Source: Fimiplasma intestinipullorum | GTDB lineage: Bacteria; Bacillota_I; Bacilli_A; Erysipelotrichales; Coprobacillaceae | Reading direction: 5' to 3' | Assembly: GCA_018715065.1 (NCBI GenBank) | Contig: DVMJ01000106.1 | Coordinates: 1-16,639 of the forward strand | Length of the DNA stretch: 16,639 bases | Part shown: positions 7,566-15,057 of the stretch, piece after piece | How positions within the stretch are numbered: the stretch's first letter is position 1 | How the letters are laid out: each line of letters begins with the position of its first letter | Program-made: the position numbers and the translations under genes | The notes under the pieces: model-generated | The model's database searches: none | The model's input: the letters and a program-made list of their open reading frames with translations, nothing else | Told to the model about the DNA's origin: nothing

Positions 7566-8535
7566 AACACACGATAAGATCGTAGAACTGGTCCTGGACT
7601 CTTTGAAAAAAGAGATTATTCCTTGGGAAAAAGGCTGGTATGGTGATCCACTGTGTTATAATCCAGTGACCGGGACCTGTTATCGGGGTGTCAATTACTT
7701 TATGTTAAGAATGATTTCTGACATAGAAAAATACGAAGATCCTCGTTGGATGACCTTCAATCAAATCAAAAAAGCTAATTTTCATTTGGAAAATGCCAAA
7801 GGCAAAGGTGTACCGATTGTATTTTGGGCAGCGTTCAATAAAGAAGATAAAACAGAAATTAAGAATTCCTGGGCTGCAGCACGCATGGCTAAAGAAGATC
7901 CGGAAAGCATTTATTTTGTTGCACGAACGTATACCGTTTTTAATGCTTCACTTGTGAAAGGAATCGAACCTTATTCACATAGAGAGAGCGTTAATGATGA
8001 TCAGATTTCTTTGTTTCTCAAGGATTATATACGATCTGAAGGGATAACATTGTTGCACGGTGGCGATGAAGCCTATTATCAGTATGGGGAAGATGCAATC
8101 AGACTTCCTCATCCGCATGTTTTTACGGATCGAGGGTATTATCTAGATACTTTGGCACATGAAATCAGTCATTCAACCGGTCATCAAAAACGTTTAGATA
8201 GACGTGACCAGATGATCAGATATCATTTTGATGATTTGGAACGTGCGAAAGAAGAACTTCGAGCCGAGTTAGGATCTATGTTCATCAATTCAGAGTTGGG
8301 GATTCCGCCATCTGAAGAAAGAATAGAGCGACATCAGGCTTATATACAAAGTTGGATCTCTCTCATCGAAGAAAAACCGTATGAACTCATACAAGCTATT
8401 CGTGATGCTGAAAAAATACAAAGCTATGTTTATGAGCATGGTCATGTGGATTTATATATTGATCGTCCTGAACCAAAACTGTTATCCGAGAAATCGGAAA
8501 AGACAAATGAGAGGGAAGGTGAACTGGAAAAATGA
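7552..8535 (+). CDS. ardC: ArdC-type antirestriction protein (ArdC N-domain plus zincin-like domain)
   Basis: 328 residues. The N-terminal part (about 1-125) has the ArdC ssDNA-binding domain pattern: a PWEKGW-like motif, NPVTGTCYRGVNYFML, then a TFNQIKKA segment and KGVPIVFW. The C-terminal part (about 140-300) is a zincin-like metallopeptidase domain of the type common in element-borne polyvalent proteins. It has HEISH at 203-207 and the probable third zinc ligand E239 in AELGS. ArdC proteins enter with transferred DNA or act early to protect it from restriction. ATG 7552 is chosen because GAGG at 7537-7540 is 11 nt upstream and in-frame starts further 5' lack a ribosome site. It overlaps the 50-aa gene before it and shares ATGA with prgI after it, so it lies inside the secretion operon. 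Confidence 0.85.
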   Translation: MKKIKTHDKIVELVLDSLKKEIIPWEKGWYGDPLCYNPVTGTCYRGVNYFMLRMISDIEKYEDPRWMTFNQIKKANFHLENAKGKGVPIVFWAAFNKEDKTEIKNSWAAARMAKEDPESIYFVARTYTVFNASLVKGIEPYSHRESVNDDQISLFLKDYIRSEGITLLHGGDEAYYQYGEDAIRLPHPHVFTDRGYYLDTLAHEISHSTGHQKRLDRRDQMIRYHFDDLERAKEELRAELGSMFINSELGIPPSEERIERHQAYIQSWISLIEEKPYELIQAIRDAEKIQSYVYEHGHVDLYIDRPEPKLLSEKSEKTNEREGELEK

Positions 8536-8912
8536 ATGAGGATGACAGATTTTATTATATTATTCCAGACAATTTTAAGCAGGGGCGATACATCATGTCA
8601 CGCTATAATAAGCTTGACTTAATGATTTTGCTGGCAGGATGTGGGATCAGTATCCTGCTTTTTTTAAATTTGACACAGTTAGGCATCAATCTGGGGCAAA
8701 TTTCCGTGATCGTAGCAACTCTGCTTATTTGTATAATCATCATTTATATCTGCTTTCTATTAACTATGAATGTACCGTTTTATCACAATGCACTTGGAAA
8801 ACTGCAACGATATATTTATTTTCGTACACATCCACAAATCTATATATCGAAAGGGGTCGATTATTACACATATGAACACCAAGAGGAAAGAGAAGAAGCG
8901 GCAGAAAGCTGA
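8532..8912 (+). CDS. prgI: PrgI family conjugation membrane protein
   Basis: 126 residues. A short N-terminal segment (IIPDNFKQGRYIMSRYNKLDL) is followed by two membrane helices (about 30-50 and 56-80), then a polar tail with YHNALGKLQRYIYFR. This is the PrgI/TrsC pattern: small inner-membrane subunits encoded directly upstream of VirB4-type ATPases in Gram-positive conjugation systems. It starts in an ATGA overlap with ardC and its end overlaps the next gene by 41 nt, which implies coupled translation. Confidence 0.85.
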   Translation: MNEDDRFYYIIPDNFKQGRYIMSRYNKLDLMILLAGCGISILLFLNLTQLGINLGQISVIVATLLICIIIIYICFLLTMNVPFYHNALGKLQRYIYFRTHPQIYISKGVDYYTYEHQEEREEAAES

Positions 8913-9522
8913 ACAGAAAAGACGTAAAAAGTTGCGCTCCATTCTGGATTGGATGGAAGTTGAGAATGTGACAGAACGCGGTATCCAGCTCATCCACAAT
9001 GGAAAAAAGTATTACGTTAAAGGTGTTGAAATACTGCCAACGAACATTTTTATGCTGCCATTAACGGAACGGATGGCACGGATCCGTTACTTCGCTTCAG
9101 CCATTGATGCGCTATACGAACATACACTTTATTTTAAGTTTATCAAAGCAGAACCAGATATGATTACTTACTCTTCTCGCTTTACGACACTTTTAGAGCG
9201 GGAACAAAATTCAGCGATTCGTCATCTCATTGAAATGCAAATAGATAAGCTGGAACTGTTCAGCCAAGCAGCCAAAGAACTACGGTTCTATGTGCTTATT
9301 CAGGAAGATGAACTGCACATTGAAAAAGCCTGGGATGATCTCACAAGAGCAGTTGCATCAGGTGTAGGTATTCATATGTATAAAGATATGCAGTATACGG
9401 ACTATCAGAATGTGATCAAACAGGAATTTGAAAATGAGTATGTGGACGAATATTTATTTACTCATGCAGTGCTTCCGTTCGATTATGACAAAGGAGATGA
9501 TTTGATTGGCGATGCTGGCTAG
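8872..9522 (+). CDS. TrsD/TraC-like conjugation protein upstream of VirB4
   Basis: 216 residues from ATG 8872. It opens with a strongly basic stretch (KRKEKKRQKAEQKRRKKLR), then a soluble alpha/beta region (about 25-205) with no membrane helix. Size and position between PrgI and VirB4 match TrsD of the pGO1/pSK41 family, whose fold resembles the N-terminal part of VirB4/TraC ATPases. That assignment rests mainly on gene order. The frame is open further upstream (to 8770) inside prgI, but those extra residues look like out-of-frame prgI. The proposed ATG has AAGGGG at 8851-8856, 15 nt away, a poor spacing, so translation may depend on coupling to prgI. It overlaps virB4 by 17 nt. Confidence 0.75.
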   Translation: MNTKRKEKKRQKAEQKRRKKLRSILDWMEVENVTERGIQLIHNGKKYYVKGVEILPTNIFMLPLTERMARIRYFASAIDALYEHTLYFKFIKAEPDMITYSSRFTTLLEREQNSAIRHLIEMQIDKLELFSQAAKELRFYVLIQEDELHIEKAWDDLTRAVASGVGIHMYKDMQYTDYQNVIKQEFENEYVDEYLFTHAVLPFDYDKGDDLIGDAG

Positions 9523-11362
9523 ACGCAAACGCAATCCCAGACGGACTACGATCAGTCCAACCGGGATGAAGGAATATAGTACGTATTATCGTATGGGTGA
9601 GAAATATACCCGTGTATTGTCAATATATAAATATCCGTTTGAATTTGTAGAAGGATTACTGGTTCGGTTTGTAGGCGATCCCAATTTTGATATTGATATG
9701 GTGGTCGAACATTCTGATTTGGATATCTCATCTGCTTTAAAAAATCAGATGAATCACTATGAAGAACTGTATCGTAAATCTTCAGATCCGCAGTCAAAAG
9801 AACGTTTGCGCGTTCGTTATGATAATTTAAAGACGTTTATTTCACGCAACGTCCGACAGACGAGTACGACTGTGAATGTTATAGTGAATATTTACGTTAA
9901 AGGAGATACCCTAGAAGAATTAAATGAAAAAACAAAATATGTAAAGGATAGTCTTGAAGCGTCACAGTATGAAGTGAAGACACGTACAGTTTCATATTTA
10001 CAGCAGGCTTATTACAGGAAGAATTCACCTTTATTTGTAGAAAGTGGTTTGAATAAGGATGAGAACTTTCTAATTGGTCAGCCAATGGACAGCATTAGTT
10101 GTGCAGCGCTTTGGCCATTTGTATATGATACCCTCGAAGATCCAGATGGCACTTTGATTGGTCATGAATTAAGCACGGGTGGTAAGATCATCTTCAACCA
10201 ATTCTTATGGCAGACACATCCAAGCCTGGCAAAGATGTATAATCGTGCTTCCGGCAATACGATCATTGTAGGTCGTACCGGGATGGGAAAAACGGTGCTG
10301 ATGAATATGATCCTGATGGGGCATCTTATCCATCATCGAAAGATCGTCTGGATCGATCCGGAAGACAAGAATTATCGACTAACACAATATGTAGGTGGTG
10401 CTTTCATCAGTTTTGGAGATGGAAGTAAGATCATCAATATCTTTGATCTTAAACCTATATCCTCTGATGATCGTATCAGCAGAGAATCAATGTATAATAC
10501 CCGGCTGGCCATTACTAATGTGGTTGAAGAGATTAAGATCACATTCAAAATGCTCTGGGAAAATATCACAGACGACGAGCTGAGCATGATCTCGGAGATT
10601 GTATACGATACCTATGCTGACGTGGGAATTACATTTGAAAAAAGTTTTGAAAATCTCGGTGTAGAAGATTATCCTACCTTTGATAATTTTTCAGCAGTTC
10701 TGGATCAAAAGATACAGGTTTATTCGAGTAGCCCGCATTCAGATCGAGAAGTAGCTGCACTTAAACATTTACAGATGAGAATGAGGTCGATTACCGGGCA
10801 CAGAGGAATCGAGGGTGAGTATGGAAGGTTTCTTAACGGGACGACATCCATTTCCAGAGAAGAACTCCAACGTAACATCATTTCTTTTGGTACAAAGTCA
10901 TTAGTCAATATTTCACGAAATGTTCAGAATGCATTATTACGAATGGTTTTCCAGTATGCGTGGTCGGTATGTCTAGAGAACACGGATATGTCCGTGCTAG
11001 CTATTGACGAAGAACATATGTTCATCAATGAGCCTTATCTTGCTGAAGTTCTTTCAGTTATCCAACGACGTGCGAGAAAATACAGCTCAGCGACACTGAC
11101 AGGTACACAGGAAGTACACGACTATTCTAATGAGAAGATATTATCTGAAGGTAAAGCAATTTTCGATAATGCGACCTATCAGATCTATATGAATCTAACA
11201 CTCGATGGCATCAATGATCTTTCCAAGCTGATCAATCTAACCAACGAAGAGAAGAACACTATCCTGAATCTGCCGGTACACTGTGGTCTGATGTGCATCG
11301 AAAATAAGCGTATACCAGTGCGTTTTCTCGCATCAGAGGATGAGCTTAGGCTGATCCCATAA
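9506..11362 (+). CDS. virB4: VirB4/TraE-type conjugation ATPase
   Basis: 618 residues. It powers assembly of the type IV secretion channel and pilus at the inner membrane. Walker A is GRTGMGKT (residues 256-263 counted from the TTG) and Walker B is LAIDEEH with D501. Between them is the usual HerA/FtsK-like core, including VWIDPEDKNYR after the P-loop and the conserved arginine-rich RRARKYSS and LTGTQEV segments after Walker B. The shorter N-domain fits a TrsE-like protein whose partner domain is the separate upstream gene. The start is ambiguous. TTG 9506 is 9 nt from AAGGAG (9491-9496), ideal spacing, while ATG 9512 is 15 nt away; I favour TTG. The stop codon overlaps the ATG of the next gene (TAATG). 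Confidence 0.95.
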   Translation: MAMLARRKRNPRRTTISPTGMKEYSTYYRMGEKYTRVLSIYKYPFEFVEGLLVRFVGDPNFDIDMVVEHSDLDISSALKNQMNHYEELYRKSSDPQSKERLRVRYDNLKTFISRNVRQTSTTVNVIVNIYVKGDTLEELNEKTKYVKDSLEASQYEVKTRTVSYLQQAYYRKNSPLFVESGLNKDENFLIGQPMDSISCAALWPFVYDTLEDPDGTLIGHELSTGGKIIFNQFLWQTHPSLAKMYNRASGNTIIVGRTGMGKTVLMNMILMGHLIHHRKIVWIDPEDKNYRLTQYVGGAFISFGDGSKIINIFDLKPISSDDRISRESMYNTRLAITNVVEEIKITFKMLWENITDDELSMISEIVYDTYADVGITFEKSFENLGVEDYPTFDNFSAVLDQKIQVYSSSPHSDREVAALKHLQMRMRSITGHRGIEGEYGRFLNGTTSISREELQRNIISFGTKSLVNISRNVQNALLRMVFQYAWSVCLENTDMSVLAIDEEHMFINEPYLAEVLSVIQRRARKYSSATLTGTQEVHDYSNEKILSEGKAIFDNATYQIYMNLTLDGINDLSKLINLTNEEKNTILNLPVHCGLMCIENKRIPVRFLASEDELRLIP

Positions 11363-12357
11363 TGAAAGAATTAGGTAAGGTGACCAGGAAGGCAGGAGTC
11401 ATGATGATTGCACTATTGACTCCTGTTATTTTGATAGTAGTGATTATTTGTGTACCGTTCGTTGCAGTCAGTCAAGCGGTTTCCCATCCGGTTCAGACCG
11501 TGGTTGATTTTGGTGGTGGATTGATCGAAATAGGGCATGATTTTTTGTTTGGTAGCGGAGATGCTACTACTGAAGATATGTATGCCTTTTATCGACGCAT
11601 GATCAATGACACGATGGATGAATTATCGGATAGCATTCTGTATCAAACCGCAATCGAGGAAGTGTTAAACCAGTATAGTGAAACTTCTACAGTCACGAAT
11701 CGAAATCTCCTTTTCCCATTTCTAGTAACACAGTGCGAAGAAATCAACGTAGAAAATCTGACAATCGTTGCCAATTATTTGAGTACATATATGCCAGATA
11801 ACATTGATGCAAATACATTCACTAGTTTTGTGCTGACTACGGATCCGTTTGTTTCCAGCTTTGCCAATCATGATCTCACAGAAACAGATCTGACGACCCT
11901 AATGACCATCATGTATGATGAGACATATCAATATATACCGAACTACAACGGTACGACGGGTGAAAATATCGCTAATTATGCATTAAGTCGGTTAGGGTGT
12001 CGATACTATTGGGGTGCAGAAGGACCAGATTATTTTGATTGCAGCGGATTAGTCTGTTGGGCATATAATCAGGCAGGTGTATCAGTACAGCGATTAGGTG
12101 CGACCGCCTACTCACAGATGGGGATCCGTCTTAGTTATGGCGATCTCATGCCGGGTGATTGCGTCTATTTTGATTGGGATCGTAATGGGTCAATCGAACA
12201 TGTCGGTATATATATAGGGAATCAGGAAGTGGTTCATGCAAGCGGCGATGGATCGGGTACGGTTGGGCAATATCCGGATCAATGTGTTAAGATTTCTTCA
12301 ATTGCACCTGGAACATATTATTATCGTTCGATTCACTCTATGAATCGGTTTTATTAA
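11362..12357 (+). CDS. Membrane-anchored NlpC/P60 peptidoglycan hydrolase of the secretion system
   Basis: 331 residues. One N-terminal membrane anchor (about 12-37) is followed by an extracellular linker and helical region (about 60-190), then an NlpC/P60 domain (about 195-325). Catalytic residues are visible: C227 in DCSGLV, H280 in EHVGIYIG and H292 in VVHASG. The enzyme would cut peptide stems in peptidoglycan, opening the wall for the secretion channel, the role of TrsG/TraG-type proteins. No lysozyme (SLT) domain is seen, unlike many two-domain members. ATG 11362 overlaps the virB4 stop by 1 nt. This is the last gene of the overlapping run; a 34-nt gap follows. Confidence 0.9.
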   Translation: MKELGKVTRKAGVMMIALLTPVILIVVIICVPFVAVSQAVSHPVQTVVDFGGGLIEIGHDFLFGSGDATTEDMYAFYRRMINDTMDELSDSILYQTAIEEVLNQYSETSTVTNRNLLFPFLVTQCEEINVENLTIVANYLSTYMPDNIDANTFTSFVLTTDPFVSSFANHDLTETDLTTLMTIMYDETYQYIPNYNGTTGENIANYALSRLGCRYYWGAEGPDYFDCSGLVCWAYNQAGVSVQRLGATAYSQMGIRLSYGDLMPGDCVYFDWDRNGSIEHVGIYIGNQEVVHASGDGSGTVGQYPDQCVKISSIAPGTYYYRSIHSMNRFY

Positions 12358-12391
12358 TTCTATTTTATCACGTTATGAGAGAGGTGTTTTT

Positions 12392-13150
12392 ATGGATGAT
12401 TTAGAACTCAAGAATCGTTTAGAGATTTTTCTGGAAGAATATAGAAACCGACCAAAACTCGATGCCAGGCAAACAGTCAATTTATTTAATAATTATTTTA
12501 ATATACATGAACAGGAAATAAACAAACAGTTGCCTAACTATCGGCTTACAGAAAAAAGAATGTACATTAAAGATGGCTATGGTATTGGTTTAATGTTAGT
12601 ATCTGGTCCGGGTGATATTATTGGTAGTCGTTCATCGCGTAAGGGAGACAGTTTATATCTGATATCTGAATTTGGTAGATTTAGAAAGGAGCCATATCTT
12701 TTTTTTGGTGAACCAGCCACCGCTAATATGCTGTTATTTGATGAGGGAATCAGAAAGGATCAAGATGTTGATTTAGAAGAATTTTTTGATTTAGATCTGT
12801 CATTATATAATTTACTGGACGATAAGAATTTTGGTTCGTACAGCTGTCTTCCACACTCTTATATAGACAAGCCGGAGATTGTATTAAAACGATACGAGCT
12901 GATGAAACAGGAAGCAATCAATAAAAATGAATGGGATAAAGAATTTGAAGATTATTATGGTGCGGATTTAGGTATTAACTCGGTTTTTGAAAACCTGTAT
13001 GATTCTATTCAAAGTATGGCTGAGGATCGATACTTTGTTGAGGGTGCAATGAAGATCCTGGAAGAAGAATATCCATACGAGGTCATGCAACAGAAAGATC
13101 ATGGTATGGAATATGATGCTGATGATGAGATAGAAATGTCGATGCGATAA
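12392..13150 (+). CDS. Unrecognised acidic 252-aa protein
   Basis: 252 residues from ATG 12392, with ribosome site GAGAGGTG at 12379-12386. It has no signal peptide, membrane helix or metal motif, and I recognise no family. Several stretches are very acidic (about residues 115-145 and the C-terminal 30). A basic GSRSSRKG segment lies near residue 74, before a hydrophobic strand. The coding sequence is visibly more AT-rich than the transfer genes, mainly through A/T third positions. It lies between the last gene of the secretion run and a toxin-antitoxin pair, and has no clear terminator. It may be accessory cargo rather than a channel part (inference). Confidence 0.7.
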   Translation: MDDLELKNRLEIFLEEYRNRPKLDARQTVNLFNNYFNIHEQEINKQLPNYRLTEKRMYIKDGYGIGLMLVSGPGDIIGSRSSRKGDSLYLISEFGRFRKEPYLFFGEPATANMLLFDEGIRKDQDVDLEEFFDLDLSLYNLLDDKNFGSYSCLPHSYIDKPEIVLKRYELMKQEAINKNEWDKEFEDYYGADLGINSVFENLYDSIQSMAEDRYFVEGAMKILEEEYPYEVMQQKDHGMEYDADDEIEMSMR

Positions 13151-13196
13151 AAAACTTTGATATTAGGCGATACTTTTTCTTCAATTACATAATAAA

Positions 13197-13240
13197 TATA
13201 CATCTAATAGATTGCTAATGCATTCTATTAGATGTATAAT
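13197..13240 (+). promoter_or_regulatory. Promoter inside a 42-bp operator dyad of the toxin-antitoxin operon
   Basis: Perfect 15-bp arms, 13197-13211 (TATACATCTAATAGA) and 13224-13238, flank a 12-nt centre that itself holds TGC/GCA arms. A promoter sits in the dyad: -35 TTGCTA at 13212-13217 (4 of 6 match), a 17-bp spacer, and -10 TATAAT at 13235-13240. Ribbon-helix-helix antitoxins usually bind such dyads and repress their own operon, so this is the likely autoregulatory operator. Confidence 0.75.
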
Positions 13241-13263
13241 ATATATGAAAGGAGTTGACCTAT

Positions 13264-13536
13264 ATGCCTAGTGTAAATTTCAATGTTCGTATTGATGAAA
13301 AAGTAAAAAAAGAAAGTGAAGAAATCTTCAATGAGTTAGGTATCAATTTAACCACTGCTGTAAATGTTTTTTTAAGAAAAGCAATTAAAGCCGGAGGCTT
13401 TCCATTTGATGTCAGGTTAACTGATTCGTATAATCAAGACACAATCGACGCTTTGAGCGAGGCTGAGAGACTGCTGCATGATCCGACAACGAAACGTTAT
13501 AACGTTGAAGAAGCACTAAGAGAACTAAAACGATGA
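13264..13536 (+). CDS. dinJ: RelB/DinJ family antitoxin
   Basis: 90 residues. The N-terminal part has the ribbon-helix-helix pattern of DinJ antitoxins: a beta strand (VNFNVRID), two helices (EKVKKESEEIFNELGI and TTAVNVFLRKAIK), and the conserved GGFPFDV turn. The C-terminal half (about 55-90) is charged and would wrap the toxin. It neutralises the YafQ-type toxin encoded next and represses the operon. The start is ATG 13264, 9 nt after AAGGAG (13249-13254); a TTG at 13255 directly abuts that site and is unlikely. It shares ATGA with the toxin gene. Confidence 0.9.
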   Translation: MPSVNFNVRIDEKVKKESEEIFNELGINLTTAVNVFLRKAIKAGGFPFDVRLTDSYNQDTIDALSEAERLLHDPTTKRYNVEEALRELKR

Positions 13537-13808
13537 AGCTCGATATTATTTGGACCAGTCGCTTTAAAAAAGATTACAAGAAAGCAATGAAGCGTGGAAA
13601 GAATATGAATCTTATTGATGAGATTATTCTTAAGCTGTCCAGGGGTGAGCCACTACCATTGGTAAATCGAGATCATGAATTGACCGGTGATTATGTTGGA
13701 TATAGAGAATGCCACATTCAACCTGACTGGCTATTGGTTTATCGTATTGAGAATAACGTTCTTGCTTTAGTTTTAGCGCGTACAGGATCCCATAGTGATT
13801 TATTTTGA
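13533..13808 (+). CDS. yafQ: YafQ family toxin (RelE/ParE-fold mRNA interferase)
   Basis: 91 residues, the usual length. YafQ toxins bind the ribosome and cut mRNA. Residues matching the known active site of E. coli YafQ are all present: H48, H61, D65, W66, H87 and the C-terminal F91. The segment RECHIQPDWLLVYRI is typical. An intact active site and an intact partner suggest a working pair, probably stabilising the element. The start overlaps the antitoxin stop (ATGA), and a terminator begins at the stop codon. Confidence 0.92.
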   Translation: MKLDIIWTSRFKKDYKKAMKRGKNMNLIDEIILKLSRGEPLPLVNRDHELTGDYVGYRECHIQPDWLLVYRIENNVLALVLARTGSHSDLF

Positions 13809-13837
13809 AGACCCGTCTATGATGGGTTTTTCTTTTT
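13808..13837 (+). terminator. Terminator after the toxin gene
   Basis: Stem AAGACCC (13808-13814) with GGGTTTT (13824-13830), one G-T wobble and a 9-nt loop, then TCTTTTTTT at 13831-13839. The core of the stem is only 4 bp (ACCC/GGGT), so efficiency may be modest and some read-through into the next block is possible. Confidence 0.55.
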
Positions 13838-13844
13838 TTGAAAT

Positions 13845-13862
13845 TGTAGCAATTTTGCTACA
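13845..13862. promoter_or_regulatory. 18-bp palindrome, copy 4
   Basis: TGTAGCAATTTTGCTACA, extended by one more pair (T13844/A13863). It lies a few nt after the T-tract of the toxin terminator and 12 nt before ATG 13875. As at copy 1, a terminator sits directly upstream, and no promoter with both -35 and -10 is visible between that terminator and the gene. Confidence 0.8.
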
Positions 13863-13874
13863 AATGGAGAGGTG

Positions 13875-14684
13875 ATGAAAGTGAGTCAAAATCATACCAA
13901 AGGATTTTTTAAAATTAATCCACATTTAGAGAAGTCTTTTTTTGATTCTGATGCAGATGGGTATGCCATTTATCAGCTACTGGTTCAACCGGAAGGACGG
14001 TATCGTTTCATGAGCATGAGTCAATTAGAAAGGCACCATTTACATCCGGATCCGGCTGATTATCGGTTTGTATATACCGGACCATATGAAGGAAGCTTGG
14101 ATGCTATTTATGAGAAATTCAATCTTGATATTCCTATCGATTTTTTTGGTCATTCGCTATCTGTTTCTGATGTGATCTTAACCAGGGTATCTGGAAGAAC
14201 AAATGCTTATTACGTTGATAGTATTGGGTTTGCAGAACTTCCTAACTGGTATGGACATATAGAAACACGGTATAAAGAAGAAAAAAGGAATTATCCGCAG
14301 ATATATGATAGGTCACGATCGGCCCCGGGAGATCTATCAAGTTATTATGATGAAGCGTGTATTCGAACAATTGAGAAGCTGAAAAACTGGTTTGAAGATG
14401 ATGCAACGGTGGCATGTATTCAAGATGTATATGGTGATCAAAGACTCGCATATGTACTGGCAAGTATTGTTCAGGGTGATGCAGAGTCATATTCAAAGAC
14501 AAGCCAAGAATGGGCGAATCAGTTTGACATCTTAGCTTTGCATAAAACTTCACTTTCACCTACTGTGGTAGAAGGTATTATTGCTGAAGCAAGGCTCAGA
14601 ATCGATCCAATCGAAATTGAAGCGCTTAAAGACACATTACGTATAGAAGAAAAGCAAAAGGAAGAAAGTGTTTTGACGATATAG
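13875..14684 (+). CDS. YodL domain protein with DUF3849-like C-terminal region
   Basis: 269 residues. The YodL-type domain (about 28-125) is recognised by YQLL, an NY/DYRFVYTG segment, IYEKFN and the signature GHSLSVSDVI (92-101), followed by YYVDSIGF. A second region (about 155-225) with ACIRTIEKLKNWFEDD and RLAYVLASIVQ...EWA resembles DUF3849. Both are modules of polyvalent or accessory proteins in conjugative elements of Bacillota; their biochemical role is not established. A helical charged tail ends the protein. The start could be ATG 13875 (5 nt after GGAG at 13866-13869) or GTG 13881. It leads the mobilisation block after palindrome copy 4. Confidence 0.75.
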   Translation: MKVSQNHTKGFFKINPHLEKSFFDSDADGYAIYQLLVQPEGRYRFMSMSQLERHHLHPDPADYRFVYTGPYEGSLDAIYEKFNLDIPIDFFGHSLSVSDVILTRVSGRTNAYYVDSIGFAELPNWYGHIETRYKEEKRNYPQIYDRSRSAPGDLSSYYDEACIRTIEKLKNWFEDDATVACIQDVYGDQRLAYVLASIVQGDAESYSKTSQEWANQFDILALHKTSLSPTVVEGIIAEARLRIDPIEIEALKDTLRIEEKQKEESVLTI

Positions 14685-14704
14685 TTATATGAGAGGAAAA
14701 TAAG

Positions 14705-15037
14705 ATGGATACCAAAGAATTAAACGAGAAATTACTTAAACAGATGCGGGATGAGCAGGATTATTACCGTGAGTGGCTGGTTTCTTTGTCACCTGAAGAT
14801 ATATTGCATCATGCCTATGAGTATGCCGTTCGCGAAGATATACTGGCATCCCTGGAATGGATGGATCTAGAAGATAATCTTGCTCAGACTTTATTGGATT
14901 GCGATAAGCCGCTTCAGGATATCTATGATCGATGGGAGAATCTAGAGACATCGTATATGGAAATGATCTGGGACACTATTCAGCAACAAGCTAAAGATGC
15001 TGAAAAGATGAAAGAGAATGACGAAATGACAATGTAG
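14705..15037 (+). CDS. DUF3848 family protein
   Basis: 110 residues, soluble, acidic and mostly helical. The pattern of an N-terminal LLKQMRDEQDYYREWL, then SPEDILHHAYEYAVREDIL, then LLDCDKPLQDIYDRWE matches DUF3848 proteins of conjugative elements, often found next to YodL/DUF3849 proteins and relaxase genes. The role is unknown; a part in DNA processing or regulation is inferred from position only. ATG 14705 has AGAGG at 14692-14696. The gap to the relaxase gene is 20 nt. Confidence 0.75.
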   Translation: MDTKELNEKLLKQMRDEQDYYREWLVSLSPEDILHHAYEYAVREDILASLEWMDLEDNLAQTLLDCDKPLQDIYDRWENLETSYMEMIWDTIQQQAKDAEKMKENDEMTM

Positions 15038-15057
15038 GTGTCGGCATAAAAAAGGAT

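Noticed and set aside
8711..8728. Degenerate copy of the 18-bp palindrome inside prgI
   Set aside because: It matches only 13 of 18 positions, the right half is broken, and it lies within coding sequence.
8770..8871. Extended N-terminus of the TrsD-like protein from an ATG at 8770
   Set aside because: This stretch is the out-of-frame reading of prgI, has no ribosome site, and is unlike the basic N-terminus that follows.
11552..11567. GTAGC...GCTAC inverted repeat in the NlpC/P60 gene
   Set aside because: Arms of 5 bp within coding sequence with a different spacing and no AA/TT core.
13838..13866. TTGAAA at 13838 as the -35 of a promoter for the YodL gene
   Set aside because: No acceptable -10 lies 16-18 bp downstream, and the transcript start would fall too close to the start codon.
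14242..14559. Antisense open frames over the YodL gene, and similar ones over topB and the adhesin
   Set aside because: No ribosome sites or recognisable domains, and they lie opposite well-supported genes.
15038..15057. oriT next to mobL
   Set aside because: The gaps around mobL are about 20 nt and hold only ribosome sites, with no inverted repeat or nick-like sequence I can support.
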